Shown here: piece after piece, positions 41,782-49,593 of the stretch
Position numbering within the stretch: position 1 is the stretch's first letter
Layout: each line of letters starts with the position of its first letter
NCBI GenBank assembly: GCA_023228825.1
Contig: JALOAL010000015.1
Span: 1-64,000 of the forward strand
Direction: 5' to 3'
Source: Dehalococcoidia bacterium
GTDB taxonomy: Bacteria; Chloroflexota; Dehalococcoidia; UBA2979
Length of the DNA stretch: 64,000 nt
The notes under the pieces: generated by a model
Database searches by the model: none
Told to the model about the DNA's origin: nothing
What the model saw: only the letters and a program-made list of their open reading frames with translations
Translations under genes and position numbers: made by a program

Positions 41782-42542
41782 GCTCCGGCCTCCTGCGCAA
41801 TGGCGGCGTCCGCCTCACGGACGGCGCGCACGAAGGCGCGCACCTTGTCGTAGTCCTTGCGGCCGTCCGTCTCCGTGCCGCTGGCCACGTCCACGGCCCA
41901 CGGCCGCACGAGGCGTATCGCCTCGCCTACGTTCTCCGGGGTCAGGCCGCCCGCCAGCACCATGGGGATGCGGGAAGACACCTGTCGCGCCACCTCCCAG
42001 GAGAACGTCACGCCCGTGCCGCCTCGATACGGCCCGTGCGCGGAGTCCAGCATGAGCGCGATGGCGAAGCCAGGCTGAACGAACTGCATGGGATCGCTCG
42101 GCGAGTCGATGGGCGAGACGTGCACCACCTGGATCACCTGCTTCGTCACCAGCAGGCAGTCCTCCCACGTCTCGTCCCCGGACAACTGCACCAGGTCAAT
42201 GCCGGACTCCTCCGAGATGGCGTTGACCTCCTCGATGGGCTGGTCCGCAAAGATGCCGACGACCAGCGGGCGCTTCACCTGCAGGTAGGCGTCTAGCACG
42301 CGGGCGCCGTGGACGAACCACGGCTCGATCTCCTCGCGCGCGCGGCCCTGGACGGGCGGCGGCATCGTGATCTCGTGGCGGGCCAGAGGGCCGCCCAGCG
42401 CACGCACCATGGCCTGCGCGTCCTCCACCTCGATGTGGCGGGGGGAGGCGGCGAAGGTGACGCCCACCATGTCTGCGCCGGCCTCCGCCGCGGCCAGGGC
42501 GTCCTCCGGCGTGCGGTTGCCGCAGATCTTCACGAGCGTCAT
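41778..42542 (-). CDS. trpF: phosphoribosylanthranilate isomerase with insertion
   Basis: 254 residues, some 40 longer than usual. 'LVKICGNRTPEDALAAAEAGADMVGVTF' carries the catalytic Cys in the K-I-C-G motif, and 'GIFADQPIEEVNAI', 'IDLVQLSGDE', 'ALMLDS...GGTGVTFSWEVAR' and 'PMVLAGGLTPENVGEAI' follow, with the catalytic Asp in 'LMLDS'. Residues ~52-92 (after 'EDAQAMVRALGG') form an insertion rich in Glu/Arg. It isomerises phosphoribosyl anthranilate. ATG overlaps the trpC stop. Confidence 0.92.
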   Translation of the reverse strand: MTLVKICGNRTPEDALAAAEAGADMVGVTFAASPRHIEVEDAQAMVRALGGPLARHEITMPPPVQGRAREEIEPWFVHGARVLDAYLQVKRPLVVGIFADQPIEEVNAISEESGIDLVQLSGDETWEDCLLVTKQVIQVVHVSPIDSPSDPMQFVQPGFAIALMLDSAHGPYRGGTGVTFSWEVARQVSSRIPMVLAGGLTPENVGEAIRLVRPWAVDVASGTETDGRKDYDKVRAFVRAVREADAAIAQEAGA

Positions 42543-43405
42543 CCGCTGGCCTCCCGTGGCGCGTCCGGCGCGAGCATGAAGGACCGAGCCGTCTCCACCA
42601 CCGCGCCGGACCGCACCAGCGCCTCGCCCACCAGCAGGGCGTGCGCTCCCGCGTCCGCCATGCGACGCGCGTCCTCCCGCGAGCGGATGGCGGACTCCGC
42701 CACGAGCGTGACGCCGGAGTCCGGCGCGGCCATGGACGCGAGCCGCTCGAACGTGCCGAGGTCCTCCTGGAACGTGCGCAGGTCCCGGTTGTTCACGCCG
42801 ATCACGGTGGCGCCGGCGCCCAGTGCTGCGGACATCTCCGCCTCGTCGTGGACCTCCACCAGCGCCTCCATGCCCAGGTCGCGCGTCTGCGCCAGCAGGT
42901 CACGGAGGGCGTCCGGCTCCAGCATCATCACGATCAGGAGCAGAGCGTCCGCACCGAAGGCGCGCGCCTCCAGCACCTGGTACGGGTTGAAGATGAACTC
43001 CTTGCGGAGCAGCGCCGGCCGGTCCCGGTCCGTGCGGAACGTGGCGGACACCGCCGCCAGGTCTTCGATACCGCCCTTGAAATGGTCCGGCTCCGTGAGG
43101 ACCGAGATCGCCGCAGCGCCCGCCCGGGCGTAGTCGCCCGCCTGCGCGACGGCGTCCAGGTCCGCGTCAAACACGCCCTTGCTGGGGGACGCGCGCTTGA
43201 TCTCCGCCACCAGCCGCAGCCGTGCGCCGGCCGGCGCCGCCGCCCGCCCGGCCCGCAGCCGCGAGGCAAGCCCGACGATGGGTGGCGCCTCCGCGATGCG
43301 GGCGTGCAGGTCCACCTCCGGGCGGGCGCGGCGGTCCTCCGCCAGCCGCAGGCGGCGGTCCGCCACAATGCGGTCCAGGATGGTGCCGGTGGTGCGGGCG
43401 GTCAT
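42539..43405 (-). CDS. trpC: indole-3-glycerol phosphate synthase
   Basis: 288 residues from ATG 43405. 'TILDRIVADRRLRLAEDR' opens it, 'LRLVAEIKRASPSKG' has the catalytic Lys, 'AGAAAISVLTEPDHFKGGIEDL', 'ALLRKEFIFNPYQVLEARAFGADALLLI', 'VGVNNRDLRTF'-type and 'VAESAIRSREDARRM' follow. It closes the indole ring. Its start is 4 bp after the trpD stop. The longer upstream frame has no family likeness. Confidence 0.95.
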   Translation of the reverse strand: MTARTTGTILDRIVADRRLRLAEDRRARPEVDLHARIAEAPPIVGLASRLRAGRAAAPAGARLRLVAEIKRASPSKGVFDADLDAVAQAGDYARAGAAAISVLTEPDHFKGGIEDLAAVSATFRTDRDRPALLRKEFIFNPYQVLEARAFGADALLLIVMMLEPDALRDLLAQTRDLGMEALVEVHDEAEMSAALGAGATVIGVNNRDLRTFQEDLGTFERLASMAAPDSGVTLVAESAIRSREDARRMADAGAHALLVGEALVRSGAVVETARSFMLAPDAPREASG

Positions 43406-43409
43406 GCGG

Positions 43410-44459
43410 CTACCGCCCCGCCGCGCGTCGGGTGGCCTCGACGAACGCGGCCACCTTGGCCGCCGCGTCGCCATCCTCGATCGCCTGGAGGGCCATCTTC
43501 ACGCCATCCTTCAGCGAAGCCGCCAGGCCCGTGACGTGGATCCCCGCCCCCGCCTGCGCCGCGATCATGTCGCGCACGGCCACCGGACCGTCACCGGCGA
43601 ACACCTGGCGCATGATGGCCGCGTTCTGCTTCGCGTCGCCGCCCGTAATCTCGTCCTGCTGGTGCACGCTCAGGCCCAGGTCGAACGGGGTGATGGTGCG
43701 GGACGTCACCTGGGCGCCGCGCACCTCGAAGAGTTGCGTCGGCCCGACCACGGAGATGTCGTCCACGCCGTCCGCGCCCACCGCCACGATGGCGTGGCGC
43801 ATCTCCATCCGAGCCAGGACGTGGGCCAGGCGTTCGGCCAGTTCCGTGTTGGCGGCGCCCATCACGTGAGACTTGGCGCGCGCGGGGTTCGTGAGCGGCC
43901 CCATGATGTTGAACAGTGTGCGGAAGCCCAGTTGCGGCCGCAGCGGCCCGGCAAACTTCATGGCGGGGTGGAACGTCTGCGCGAACAGGAACCCCATCCC
44001 CACCTTGTCGATGCACTGCGCCACGCCCTCTGGCCCCAGCGCGATCTCCGCGCCCAGCGCCTCCAGGAAGTCGGCGGCCCCGGACTTGGAGGTCATCCCG
44101 CGGTTGCCGTGCTTCGCCACCTTCACGCCGCACGCCGCCGCCACGAAGGCGCCGGCGGTGGAGGCATTGAAGACCTTGCGCGAGCCTCCGGTGCCGGCGG
44201 TGTCCAGCAGGGGCTGCGCCTTCACGTCCAACTGCAGCGCGTGGTCACGCATGGCGCGCGCCATGCCGGCCAGTTCCTCCACGGTCTCGCCCTTGAGGCG
44301 CATGGCGGTGACGAACGAGCCGAACTGCGCCGGCGTGGCCTGCGCGCCCTCGGCGCCGTCCAGACCGGCGCGCATCATCTCGCGCATGGCGTCGTGGGCT
44401 TCGCGTTCGGTGAGATCACGCCGCTCGTCCACGAGCGCGATGAGTGCATCCTTGATCAT
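43410..44459 (-). CDS. trpD: anthranilate phosphoribosyltransferase
   Basis: 349 residues from ATG 44459. 'DTAGTGGSRKVFNASTAGAFVAAACGVKVAKHGNRGMTSKSGAADFLEALG' is the phosphoribosyl-diphosphate-binding region, and 'MGFLFAQTFHPAMKFAGPLRPQLGFRTLFNIMGPLTNPA' the anthranilate side. It joins anthranilate and PRPP. Its ATG overlaps the trpG stop. Confidence 0.96.
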   Translation of the reverse strand: MIKDALIALVDERRDLTEREAHDAMREMMRAGLDGAEGAQATPAQFGSFVTAMRLKGETVEELAGMARAMRDHALQLDVKAQPLLDTAGTGGSRKVFNASTAGAFVAAACGVKVAKHGNRGMTSKSGAADFLEALGAEIALGPEGVAQCIDKVGMGFLFAQTFHPAMKFAGPLRPQLGFRTLFNIMGPLTNPARAKSHVMGAANTELAERLAHVLARMEMRHAIVAVGADGVDDISVVGPTQLFEVRGAQVTSRTITPFDLGLSVHQQDEITGGDAKQNAAIMRQVFAGDGPVAVRDMIAAQAGAGIHVTGLAASLKDGVKMALQAIEDGDAAAKVAAFVEATRRAAGR

Positions 44460-45052
44460 GGTCGTGCCCCCGCCGGCGCCGCCGCCTGTCCCATCTCCAG
44501 GAAGTTCTGCAGCAATGCGTGTCCGTGCTGCGTCATGATCGACTCCGGGTGGAACTGCACCCCCTCGATGGCGAACTCGCGGTGACGCGCGCCCATGATG
44601 ACGCCGCCCTCTGTGCGCGCGCTCACCTCCAGGACGGCCGGCATGCTCTCCGGGACGATGGCGAGCGAATGGTACCGGATGGCCTCGAACGGGTCGGGGA
44701 GGCCGGCGAAGACGCCTTTGCCGTCGTGGGAGATCAGGCTGGTCTTGCCGTGCATGATCTCACCGGCGTAGGCCACCTCGCCCCCGTAGGCCTCGCCGAT
44801 GCACTGCAGGCCCAGGCACACGCCCAGCAGCGGCGCCCTCCCCGCGAACGCCCGCACGAGGTCCACCGAGATCCCGGCGTCCTGCGGCGTCCCCGGGCCG
44901 GGCGAGATCACCACGCGCTCCGGCGCCATGTCCAGGCAGTCCTCGACGCTGATCTGGTCGTTGCGGTGGACCTCCACCTGCCCGCCCAGTTCCGCGAGGT
45001 ACTGGTAGAGGTTGTAGGTGAACGAGTCGTAGTTATCGATGAGCAGGATCAC
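44456..45052 (-). CDS. trpG: anthranilate synthase glutamine amidotransferase
   Basis: 198 residues from GTG 45052. 'ILLIDNYDSFTYNLYQYL' opens it, 'PLLGVCLGLQCIGEAYGG' has the nucleophilic Cys, and 'GVQFHPESIMTQHG' the His-Glu pair. 'NDQISVEDCLDMAPERVVISPGPGTP' is the typical oxyanion Gly-rich region. It supplies ammonia to TrpE. GTGA overlap with the NUDIX/DinB gene that separates it from trpE. Confidence 0.96.
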   Translation of the reverse strand: MILLIDNYDSFTYNLYQYLAELGGQVEVHRNDQISVEDCLDMAPERVVISPGPGTPQDAGISVDLVRAFAGRAPLLGVCLGLQCIGEAYGGEVAYAGEIMHGKTSLISHDGKGVFAGLPDPFEAIRYHSLAIVPESMPAVLEVSARTEGGVIMGARHREFAIEGVQFHPESIMTQHGHALLQNFLEMGQAAAPAGARP

Positions 45053-46008
45053 GCTCGATCCTCCCGTCCGGTGATGTCCTCATCCTCAGCCCCGTCGTCC
45101 AACGCGGACTGCAGCGCTGCGGCCTGCGCCATCTGCCGCAGTTGCCCCACGTGCGCGCGGTCATGCCCTGCGATCTTCTCGATGCGGCCGCCCACCTGCA
45201 CCACGCCTCGTTCGGGGTGGTCCAGGTAGGTGCCCAGGGCCTCCGGCGGCTGGTAGGTGAGCCACGTGCGGGTCTCCGCCCGCACCGCCTCCAGGCGCGC
45301 CCGCAACGTCGCCTCGTCCTCGGCCGGGCGCCGGCGGTGGAGGTCGTACCACTGGTCGTTGTTGAACGCGCGCCAGGCGCGGCCGGGCTCGTCCAGGCAG
45401 CGCACGACCTCCGAGTGGTAGTACGCCTCCACGTCCGAGGAGTGCGCCAGCACATCGAGCGCGCTCCAGCCGCCCTCGTCGAGCGCGGCCGACCGCAGCG
45501 CCACGGGGATGGCGTCGAACGCCGCCAGGAACTCCCCGCGCGCCTCGGCCAGGGTGGCGAGCAGCACCTCGGCGTCGTACGTGACGGCCTCGGGCGTCCC
45601 GCCCTCGCCGGCGAACGTGGTGTTCAGCCAGTCGCCCATCTCCGGCAGCAAGTCCAGGCCGGCGGCCTCGGACGGCGGCGCCCAGATCGCGTCGTCGAAT
45701 ACCTCCGCGGGGAAGCGCGGCTCGCCCTGCCAGTCGATGCAGGTGAAGCCGTTCACGATGAAGCGCTCACCGCCCGCGCCGGTCAGGTAGAGCGTGTCCA
45801 GGAACTCGTACGGCCCCGGCTCCACGTGCAGCATCTGCCGCATCAGCCGTTCCAGGGCGTCCTCCGCCGTCTCCACGTCCGCCACGCCGAGCAGGGGCAG
45901 CGACCAGCGCCCGCCGAACGGCCCGCGCGCGTGCCGGACAAAGAGCACCTTGCGGTCCTGGCGGACCATCACGGCCATGGAGAGGAGTCGCGGATCTTCA
46001 CGCTGCAT
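45049..46008 (-). CDS. NUDIX-like/DinB-like two-domain protein in the trp operon
   Basis: 319 residues, 2 bp after the trpE stop. Residues 1-~140 look like a NUDIX hydrolase ('VLFVRHARGPFGGRWSLPLLGVADVETAEDALERLMRQML'), but the catalytic box REUxEE is degraded, so it may only bind a nucleotide. Residues ~145-300 resemble a DinB four-helix bundle, with His in 'VLAHSSDVEAYYHSEV' and 'GHDRAHVGQLRQM' as possible metal ligands. No function in tryptophan synthesis is known for either. It is coupled to trpG, so must be coexpressed. Confidence 0.7.
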   Translation of the reverse strand: MQREDPRLLSMAVMVRQDRKVLFVRHARGPFGGRWSLPLLGVADVETAEDALERLMRQMLHVEPGPYEFLDTLYLTGAGGERFIVNGFTCIDWQGEPRFPAEVFDDAIWAPPSEAAGLDLLPEMGDWLNTTFAGEGGTPEAVTYDAEVLLATLAEARGEFLAAFDAIPVALRSAALDEGGWSALDVLAHSSDVEAYYHSEVVRCLDEPGRAWRAFNNDQWYDLHRRRPAEDEATLRARLEAVRAETRTWLTYQPPEALGTYLDHPERGVVQVGGRIEKIAGHDRAHVGQLRQMAQAAALQSALDDGAEDEDITGREDRA

Positions 46009-46010
46009 GA

Positions 46011-47480
46011 CTAATACCCCAAGCTTCCGGCGGGACGTGCGCCCTCACCCCGCTCGGCGTCGTCAATGGCCGCCAGCAGGGCCTTCGCCTTCTGCTGGCA
46101 CTCCTCGTACTCCCGCTGCGGGTCGGAGTCATGGACGATGCCGGCGCCGGCCTGCACGTGGGCCAGTCCGTCCTTCATCACCAGCGTGCGGATCGTGATG
46201 CAGGTCTCGATGTTGCCGGACAGGTCAAAGAACCCCACGCCCCCGGCGTACGGCCCCCGCTGGTCGGGCTCCAGGTCCGCGATGATCTCCATGGCCCGGA
46301 CCTTCGGCGCGCCGGACACCGTGCCGGCAGGGTAGGCGGCCCGCAGGGCATCGTAGGCGGTCATGCCCTCGCGCAGTTCGCCCTTGACGTGACTGACGAT
46401 GTGCATCACGTGCGAGTAGAACTCCAGGTCCAGTTGCTGCGTGACGGCCACACTGCCGGCGCGGGCCACGTGGCCCACGTCGTTGCGGCCCAGGTCCAGG
46501 AGCATCACGTGCTCCGCGATCTCCTTCTCGTCGTTGATCAGTTCCTCCGCCAGGCGCTCGTCCTCCAACGGCGTCTCCCCGCGGCGACGCGTCCCGGCGA
46601 TCGGGTGCACCTCCACCATGCCATCTTCGATGTTCACCAGCAGTTCCGGCGAGGATCCCACGATGTAGGTGTCGTCGAACTGGAGGAAGAACAGGTACGG
46701 CGAGGGGTTGATAGCCCTCAGGCTGCGGTAGACCTCGAACGGATGGGCGCCGGTCTCGCGCGTGAAGCGCTGCGAGAGCACCACCTGGATCACGTCACCG
46801 GCGGTGATGTGGTCCTTGCAGCGGCGGACGGCGTCCAGGAAGTCTGGGTGCTCCCAGTTGGAGCGCACCTCGCCGCCACGCGTGCCGGAGAACGGCACGT
46901 ACGGCAGCGCGCCCAGCGGCCGTTCGAGGCGCTCCACGATCTCGTCGATGCGCCGCTGCGCCTGGCGGTACGCCGCCTCCACGTCGCCGTTGAGCCGGAC
47001 TTGCGCCACCACCTTGATGCTCTGCTTCACGTGGTCGAACACCAGCAGCGTGTCCGTGAACATCAGCCAGGACTCCGGCACGCCCAGCACGTCCCGCTCC
47101 GCGCGGGGCACGCGCGGCTCGAAGTGCGTGGCTGCCTCGTAGCCCAGGTAGCCCACGGCGCCGCCGTGGAAGCGAGGCAGGCCCGGCACGTCCACGGACT
47201 GGAAGCGCGACAGTTCCTCTTGCACCACGTCCAGCGGGTCGCCGTCCTCGTGCCGGCCGGCGTGGATGCGGTACGGCTCCGTGCCGATGAAGGAGTAGCG
47301 GCCCTGGTGCTCGCCCCCCTCCACGGACTCCAGGAGGAAGGAGTAGCCGCCTCGGGCGACCTTCAGGTAGGCGGAGACCGGGGTCTCCAGGTCCGCGCGC
47401 ACCTCCCGGTAGACGGGGACAATGTTGCCCCGGCCGGTCATGCGGCGGACGTCGTTCAGGGACGGGATGTAGTCAGACAC
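46011..47480 (-). CDS. trpE: anthranilate synthase component I
   Basis: 489 residues from GTG 47480 (VSDYIPSLNDVRRM), with GGAG six bases before; the longer frame is an artefact. 'YSFLLESVEGGEHQGRYSFIG' contains the feedback-type LLES motif, and 'VIQVVLSQRF', 'SPELLV', 'HPIAGTRRRG', 'DLGRNDVGHVARAG' and 'GAPKVRAMEIIADLEPDQRGPYAGGVG' are the chorismate-binding core. It makes anthranilate with TrpG. Translation start overlaps by 8 bp the stop of a Trp-rich leader peptide (GTGTCTGA). Confidence 0.96.
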   Translation of the reverse strand: MSDYIPSLNDVRRMTGRGNIVPVYREVRADLETPVSAYLKVARGGYSFLLESVEGGEHQGRYSFIGTEPYRIHAGRHEDGDPLDVVQEELSRFQSVDVPGLPRFHGGAVGYLGYEAATHFEPRVPRAERDVLGVPESWLMFTDTLLVFDHVKQSIKVVAQVRLNGDVEAAYRQAQRRIDEIVERLERPLGALPYVPFSGTRGGEVRSNWEHPDFLDAVRRCKDHITAGDVIQVVLSQRFTRETGAHPFEVYRSLRAINPSPYLFFLQFDDTYIVGSSPELLVNIEDGMVEVHPIAGTRRRGETPLEDERLAEELINDEKEIAEHVMLLDLGRNDVGHVARAGSVAVTQQLDLEFYSHVMHIVSHVKGELREGMTAYDALRAAYPAGTVSGAPKVRAMEIIADLEPDQRGPYAGGVGFFDLSGNIETCITIRTLVMKDGLAHVQAGAGIVHDSDPQREYEECQQKAKALLAAIDDAERGEGARPAGSLGY

Positions 47481-47586
47481 GAGACACTCCGAAGGCTGCG
47501 AAGGTGAGGCTGGTGCGGCCACGCCACCAGCGCCACCAGCCGCTCCGCAGCGACGTCTGCGCGCGCGGGTCACGGAAGATGGACAT
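47473..47586 (-). CDS. trpL: tryptophan-rich leader peptide of the trp operon
   Basis: 37 codons, ATG 47586 (GAGGAG seven bases before) to TGA 47473-47475. Codons 17, 18, 20 and 21 are TGG, reading GWWRWWRGR. The stop overlaps the trpE GTG by 8 bp, leaving no space for a classical terminator between leader and trpE. Ribosomes stalled at these codons when Trp-tRNA is scarce would sit about 50 nt before trpE. Regulation of trpE translation, by coupling or by refolding, is inferred. An in-frame ATG at 47607 is a second possible start. Confidence 0.8.
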   Translation of the reverse strand: MSIFRDPRAQTSLRSGWWRWWRGRTSLTFAAFGVSRV

Positions 47587-47688
47587 CCTTCGCTCCTCGA
47601 TGCTCATGCCGGGCCTCTAGATCGTCTCAGGCCGGCTTCACTCACGCATTGCCTGGCTCACGCCTGACCTGCCGGGGCGTCTGGCCAC

Positions 47689-47725
47689 AAAAAAAAACCA
47701 CCGCGCCCAACACGTGGGGCGATGG
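47689..47725 (-). terminator. T-box intrinsic terminator
   Basis: CCATCGCCCC and GGGCGCGGTGG pair around CACGTGTT, followed by nine T residues (minus strand). It directly follows the T-box consensus and competes with the antiterminator. Confidence 0.9.
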
Positions 47726-48021
47726 TCCTCGCGGTGCCACCCACATTCCCTCGGGACTCACGCTCACGCGCGTCCGAGGCTCAGCCAGCGACGGCCCACC
47801 TCGAATGCGAGGCAGGCGATCACCTGGGCATGGATAACGGCGCCCACACCGCCGACGCCTACGCTCCACCGCCCGGGGGCGTGGGAGAATCGGGCCGGGA
47901 CTCCCGGGTCCATTCCGCCGCGGCTCGTCGGGCGCCGGGATTGCACCATCCCCCGGCTCTCTGGGCCCCGCGTTGCGGCGTACTCTTCCCGTTCTTCGTC
48001 GTCTCTACGCTCAAGACTAGG
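47689..48021 (-). promoter_or_regulatory. tRNA-Trp T-box riboswitch upstream of trpE
   Basis: The T-box sequence GGGTGGCACCGCG is at 47742-47730. In Stem I, an AGAGAGCCGGGGGATGGTG stretch (near 47961) matches the conserved AG-bulge and distal loop. The specifier lies in GAATGGACC, with TGG at 47912-47910 (Trp). Uncharged tRNA-Trp pairs at the specifier and, via its 3' end, at the T-box bulge to favour the antiterminator over the terminator. This identifies tryptophan as the effector and matches the genes downstream. Confidence 0.9.
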
Positions 48022-48027
48022 CCCAGA

Positions 48028-48057
48028 ACGTTACGGTTTCGCCTCGCACTATGTCAA
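48028..48057 (-). promoter_or_regulatory. trp operon promoter
   Basis: TTGACA (48057-48052), an 18-bp spacer and TAACGT (48033-48028), read on the minus strand. The expected start is near 48021, which is the T-box 5' end. The -35 lies only ~35 bp from the divergent toxin-antitoxin operators. Confidence 0.75.
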
Positions 48058-48084
48058 CGACGCGTGCGAGAACCCGGCGGGAGT

Positions 48085-48097
48085 TACACTGTATACG
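48085..48097 (+). promoter_or_regulatory. -10 box and seven-base spacer before the antitoxin upstream ORF
   Basis: TACACT (48085-48090), seven bases, GTG at 48098. The first GTATAC operator overlaps the spacer. Confidence 0.5.
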
Positions 48098-48114
48098 GTG
48101 TATACGACGTATAC
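48091..48114. promoter_or_regulatory. three phased GTATAC operator half-sites
   Basis: GTATAC at 48091, 48100 and 48109, an exact 9-bp period. Each is itself a palindrome. The array covers the start of transcription of the toxin-antitoxin genes, as expected for a cooperatively binding ribbon-helix-helix antitoxin. Confidence 0.75.
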
Positions 48115-48133
48115 GGAGGCCGGCGATGGCTGA
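48098..48133 (+). CDS. 11-codon leaderless upstream ORF before the antitoxin
   Basis: GTG TAT ACG ACG TAT ACG GAG ... GGC TGA: 11 codons, whose TGA (48131-48133) lies inside the antitoxin coding region (ATG at 48126; ATGGCTGA overlap). GTG is exactly seven bases after TACACT. Whether it is translated is inferred from layout. Confidence 0.4.
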   Translation: MYTTYTEAGDG

Positions 48134-48548
48134 GAAGAAGGTGGTCAGCATCCGGCTCGCGGAGGACCAGGTGGAGTACCTCTACCGTACCGCGCGCCGC
48201 CTCGGACGCACGCCGTCCCAGACCGCCGCCCTCCTCATCGAGGACGCTCACCGCCGCGAGCGCTACCCCGAGATCGAGATGCGCGACACCGCTGCCGGCC
48301 GAAAGGCGTACATCCGCCGCACCCGCCTCCCCGTGTGGATGATGGCGAAATGGATGTGGGCTGGGACGAGTGCGGAAGAACTCCACGAGTCCATTGGTCA
48401 CGACGCTGGAGGAACCCTGGAGGGGATGCGGGCCGCCCTGGCCTATGCCGAGGAGTACCGCGACGAGATTGAACAGGACATCGAGGCCGACCGCTTGGCG
48501 GGAGAACGCCTGAAGCAGACGCCCGGGCACATCGTCATCAAGTACTAG
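48126..48548 (+). CDS. RHH/DUF433 antitoxin
   Basis: 140 residues from ATG 48126 with GGAGG six bases before. Residues 3-45 form a ribbon-helix-helix-like DNA-binding segment ('KVVSIRLAEDQVEYLYRTARRLGRTPSQTAALLIEDAHRRE'). The rest is a DUF433-type domain ('GRKAYIRRTRLPVWMMAKWMWAGTSAEEL'), a known antitoxin module paired with DUF5615 toxins. It should bind the GTATAC sites upstream and repress its own operon. It is 6 bp before the toxin gene. Confidence 0.8.
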   Translation: MAEKKVVSIRLAEDQVEYLYRTARRLGRTPSQTAALLIEDAHRRERYPEIEMRDTAAGRKAYIRRTRLPVWMMAKWMWAGTSAEELHESIGHDAGGTLEGMRAALAYAEEYRDEIEQDIEADRLAGERLKQTPGHIVIKY

Positions 48549-48554
48549 CCTCCG

Positions 48555-48932
48555 TTGCGCTTCCTGCTCGACTCCCACCTTCCACACGCGCTTGCCTCCA
48601 CGCTGCAACGTTGGGAAGTGGATGCGGTCCACCTCGCGATCTGGCGGGATGGAGTCCTCCTCCACGAGGCGGACGAGAACATCTTGGTCACCTCAACGCG
48701 CGAGCAACGAATCCTGGTCACTGCGGACCGCAGCACGGTCACGGACTTGCTCGGGGCGCTCTGGCAGGCCGACTTCCATCACGCGGGTGTCATCTTCGTC
48801 GACCCGGAGCGGTTTCCTCACAGGGACATTGGGCGCGTCGCTCGAGCGATCCTCAACGTCGAACAGACGATGCAGGAGGCCCACTGGACGGACCTCGCGG
48901 TCACGCTGGTGGCGGTCGACCCAACGGTGTAG
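48555..48932 (+). CDS. DUF5615 (PIN-like) toxin
   Basis: 125 residues from TTG 48555, an unusual start that may keep toxin level low. 'RFLLDSHLPHALASTLQRWEVDAVHL' and 'DENILVTSTREQRILVTADRSTVTDLLG' give the acidic residues (D at 'LLDSHL', 'DENIL', 'TADRS') of the DUF5615/Mut7-C-like PIN fold. This suggests an RNase that cuts tRNA or mRNA. The antitoxin stop is 6 bp upstream. Confidence 0.8.
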   Translation: MRFLLDSHLPHALASTLQRWEVDAVHLAIWRDGVLLHEADENILVTSTREQRILVTADRSTVTDLLGALWQADFHHAGVIFVDPERFPHRDIGRVARAILNVEQTMQEAHWTDLAVTLVAVDPTV

Positions 48933-48957
48933 GCCCACACCTCGAGGCGCGGGACGG

Positions 48958-49593
48958 CTAGACCCGCACCGGCTCCCGGCCCTCGCGCGCCTGCTCGCGG
49001 GCCAGGAGGGCCATGAAGGCGTCCACCGTGGCGTCCAGGTCGCCCTCCACGTTGACCAGGGGGACGCAGAAGGTGCGGGCTCGCTCGATTTCGTCGCGGG
49101 CGATCTCCAGGCGGCGGATGATCTGCTCTTCCGTCTCGGAGTTGCGGCCTTCCAGGTGCGCGCGCAGGGCCTCCAGCGCGAACTCGCCCTCCTGTGTCTC
49201 CGGGTGCGCGGGCTCCAGCGCCACGAAGAGGGCGTCCGGCAGCACCTCCCGCAGCGACTCGGCGCCCTGCACGTCCACACGGATGATCACGTGCTGGCCG
49301 GTCTTCAGCGCATCGCGCACGGAGTGTCGAGGCACGCCGTAGAGGTTGCCATAGACCTGGGCGTGTTCCAGCAGGTCGTCTGCCTCCAGATGGCGGAGGA
49401 ACTGCTCCCGCGAGACGAAGTAGTGGTGCACGCCCTCCTCCTCGCCGGCGCGAGGTGGGCGCGTGGTCATGGTGGCGGGACGAACCACCGGGAATCCTCG
49501 CTCGTCCGCGCGGTTCACCACGGCGTCTTTCCCCACGCCAGAGGGCCCGGTGAGCACGACGACGAGGGGCGGGTTCGCCTCCGCAGTCACCAC
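48958..49593 (-). CDS. gmk: guanylate kinase
   Basis: 211 residues from GTG 49593, directly after the remA stop (GTG 49590 is in the same frame). 'VVVLTGPSGVGKDAVV' is the P-loop, 'ATMTTRPPRAGEEEGVHHYFVSREQF' the GMP-binding region, and 'VIIRVDVQGAESLREVLPDALFVALEP' the core. It phosphorylates GMP to GDP. Pairing with remA upstream is common. Confidence 0.95.
   Translation of the reverse strand: MVTAEANPPLVVVLTGPSGVGKDAVVNRADERGFPVVRPATMTTRPPRAGEEEGVHHYFVSREQFLRHLEADDLLEHAQVYGNLYGVPRHSVRDALKTGQHVIIRVDVQGAESLREVLPDALFVALEPAHPETQEGEFALEALRAHLEGRNSETEEQIIRRLEIARDEIERARTFCVPLVNVEGDLDATVDAFMALLAREQAREGREPVRV

Noticed and set aside
47641..47688. A second terminator between the T-box and the leader peptide
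   Set aside because: A GCCGG/CCGGC hairpin can be drawn downstream (around 47604-47634), but there is no U-run and the stem has a bulge.
48091..48114. The GTATAC array as a CRISPR-like or satellite repeat
   Set aside because: Six-base units with 3-bp gaps, only three copies, located at a promoter; an operator is the simpler reading.
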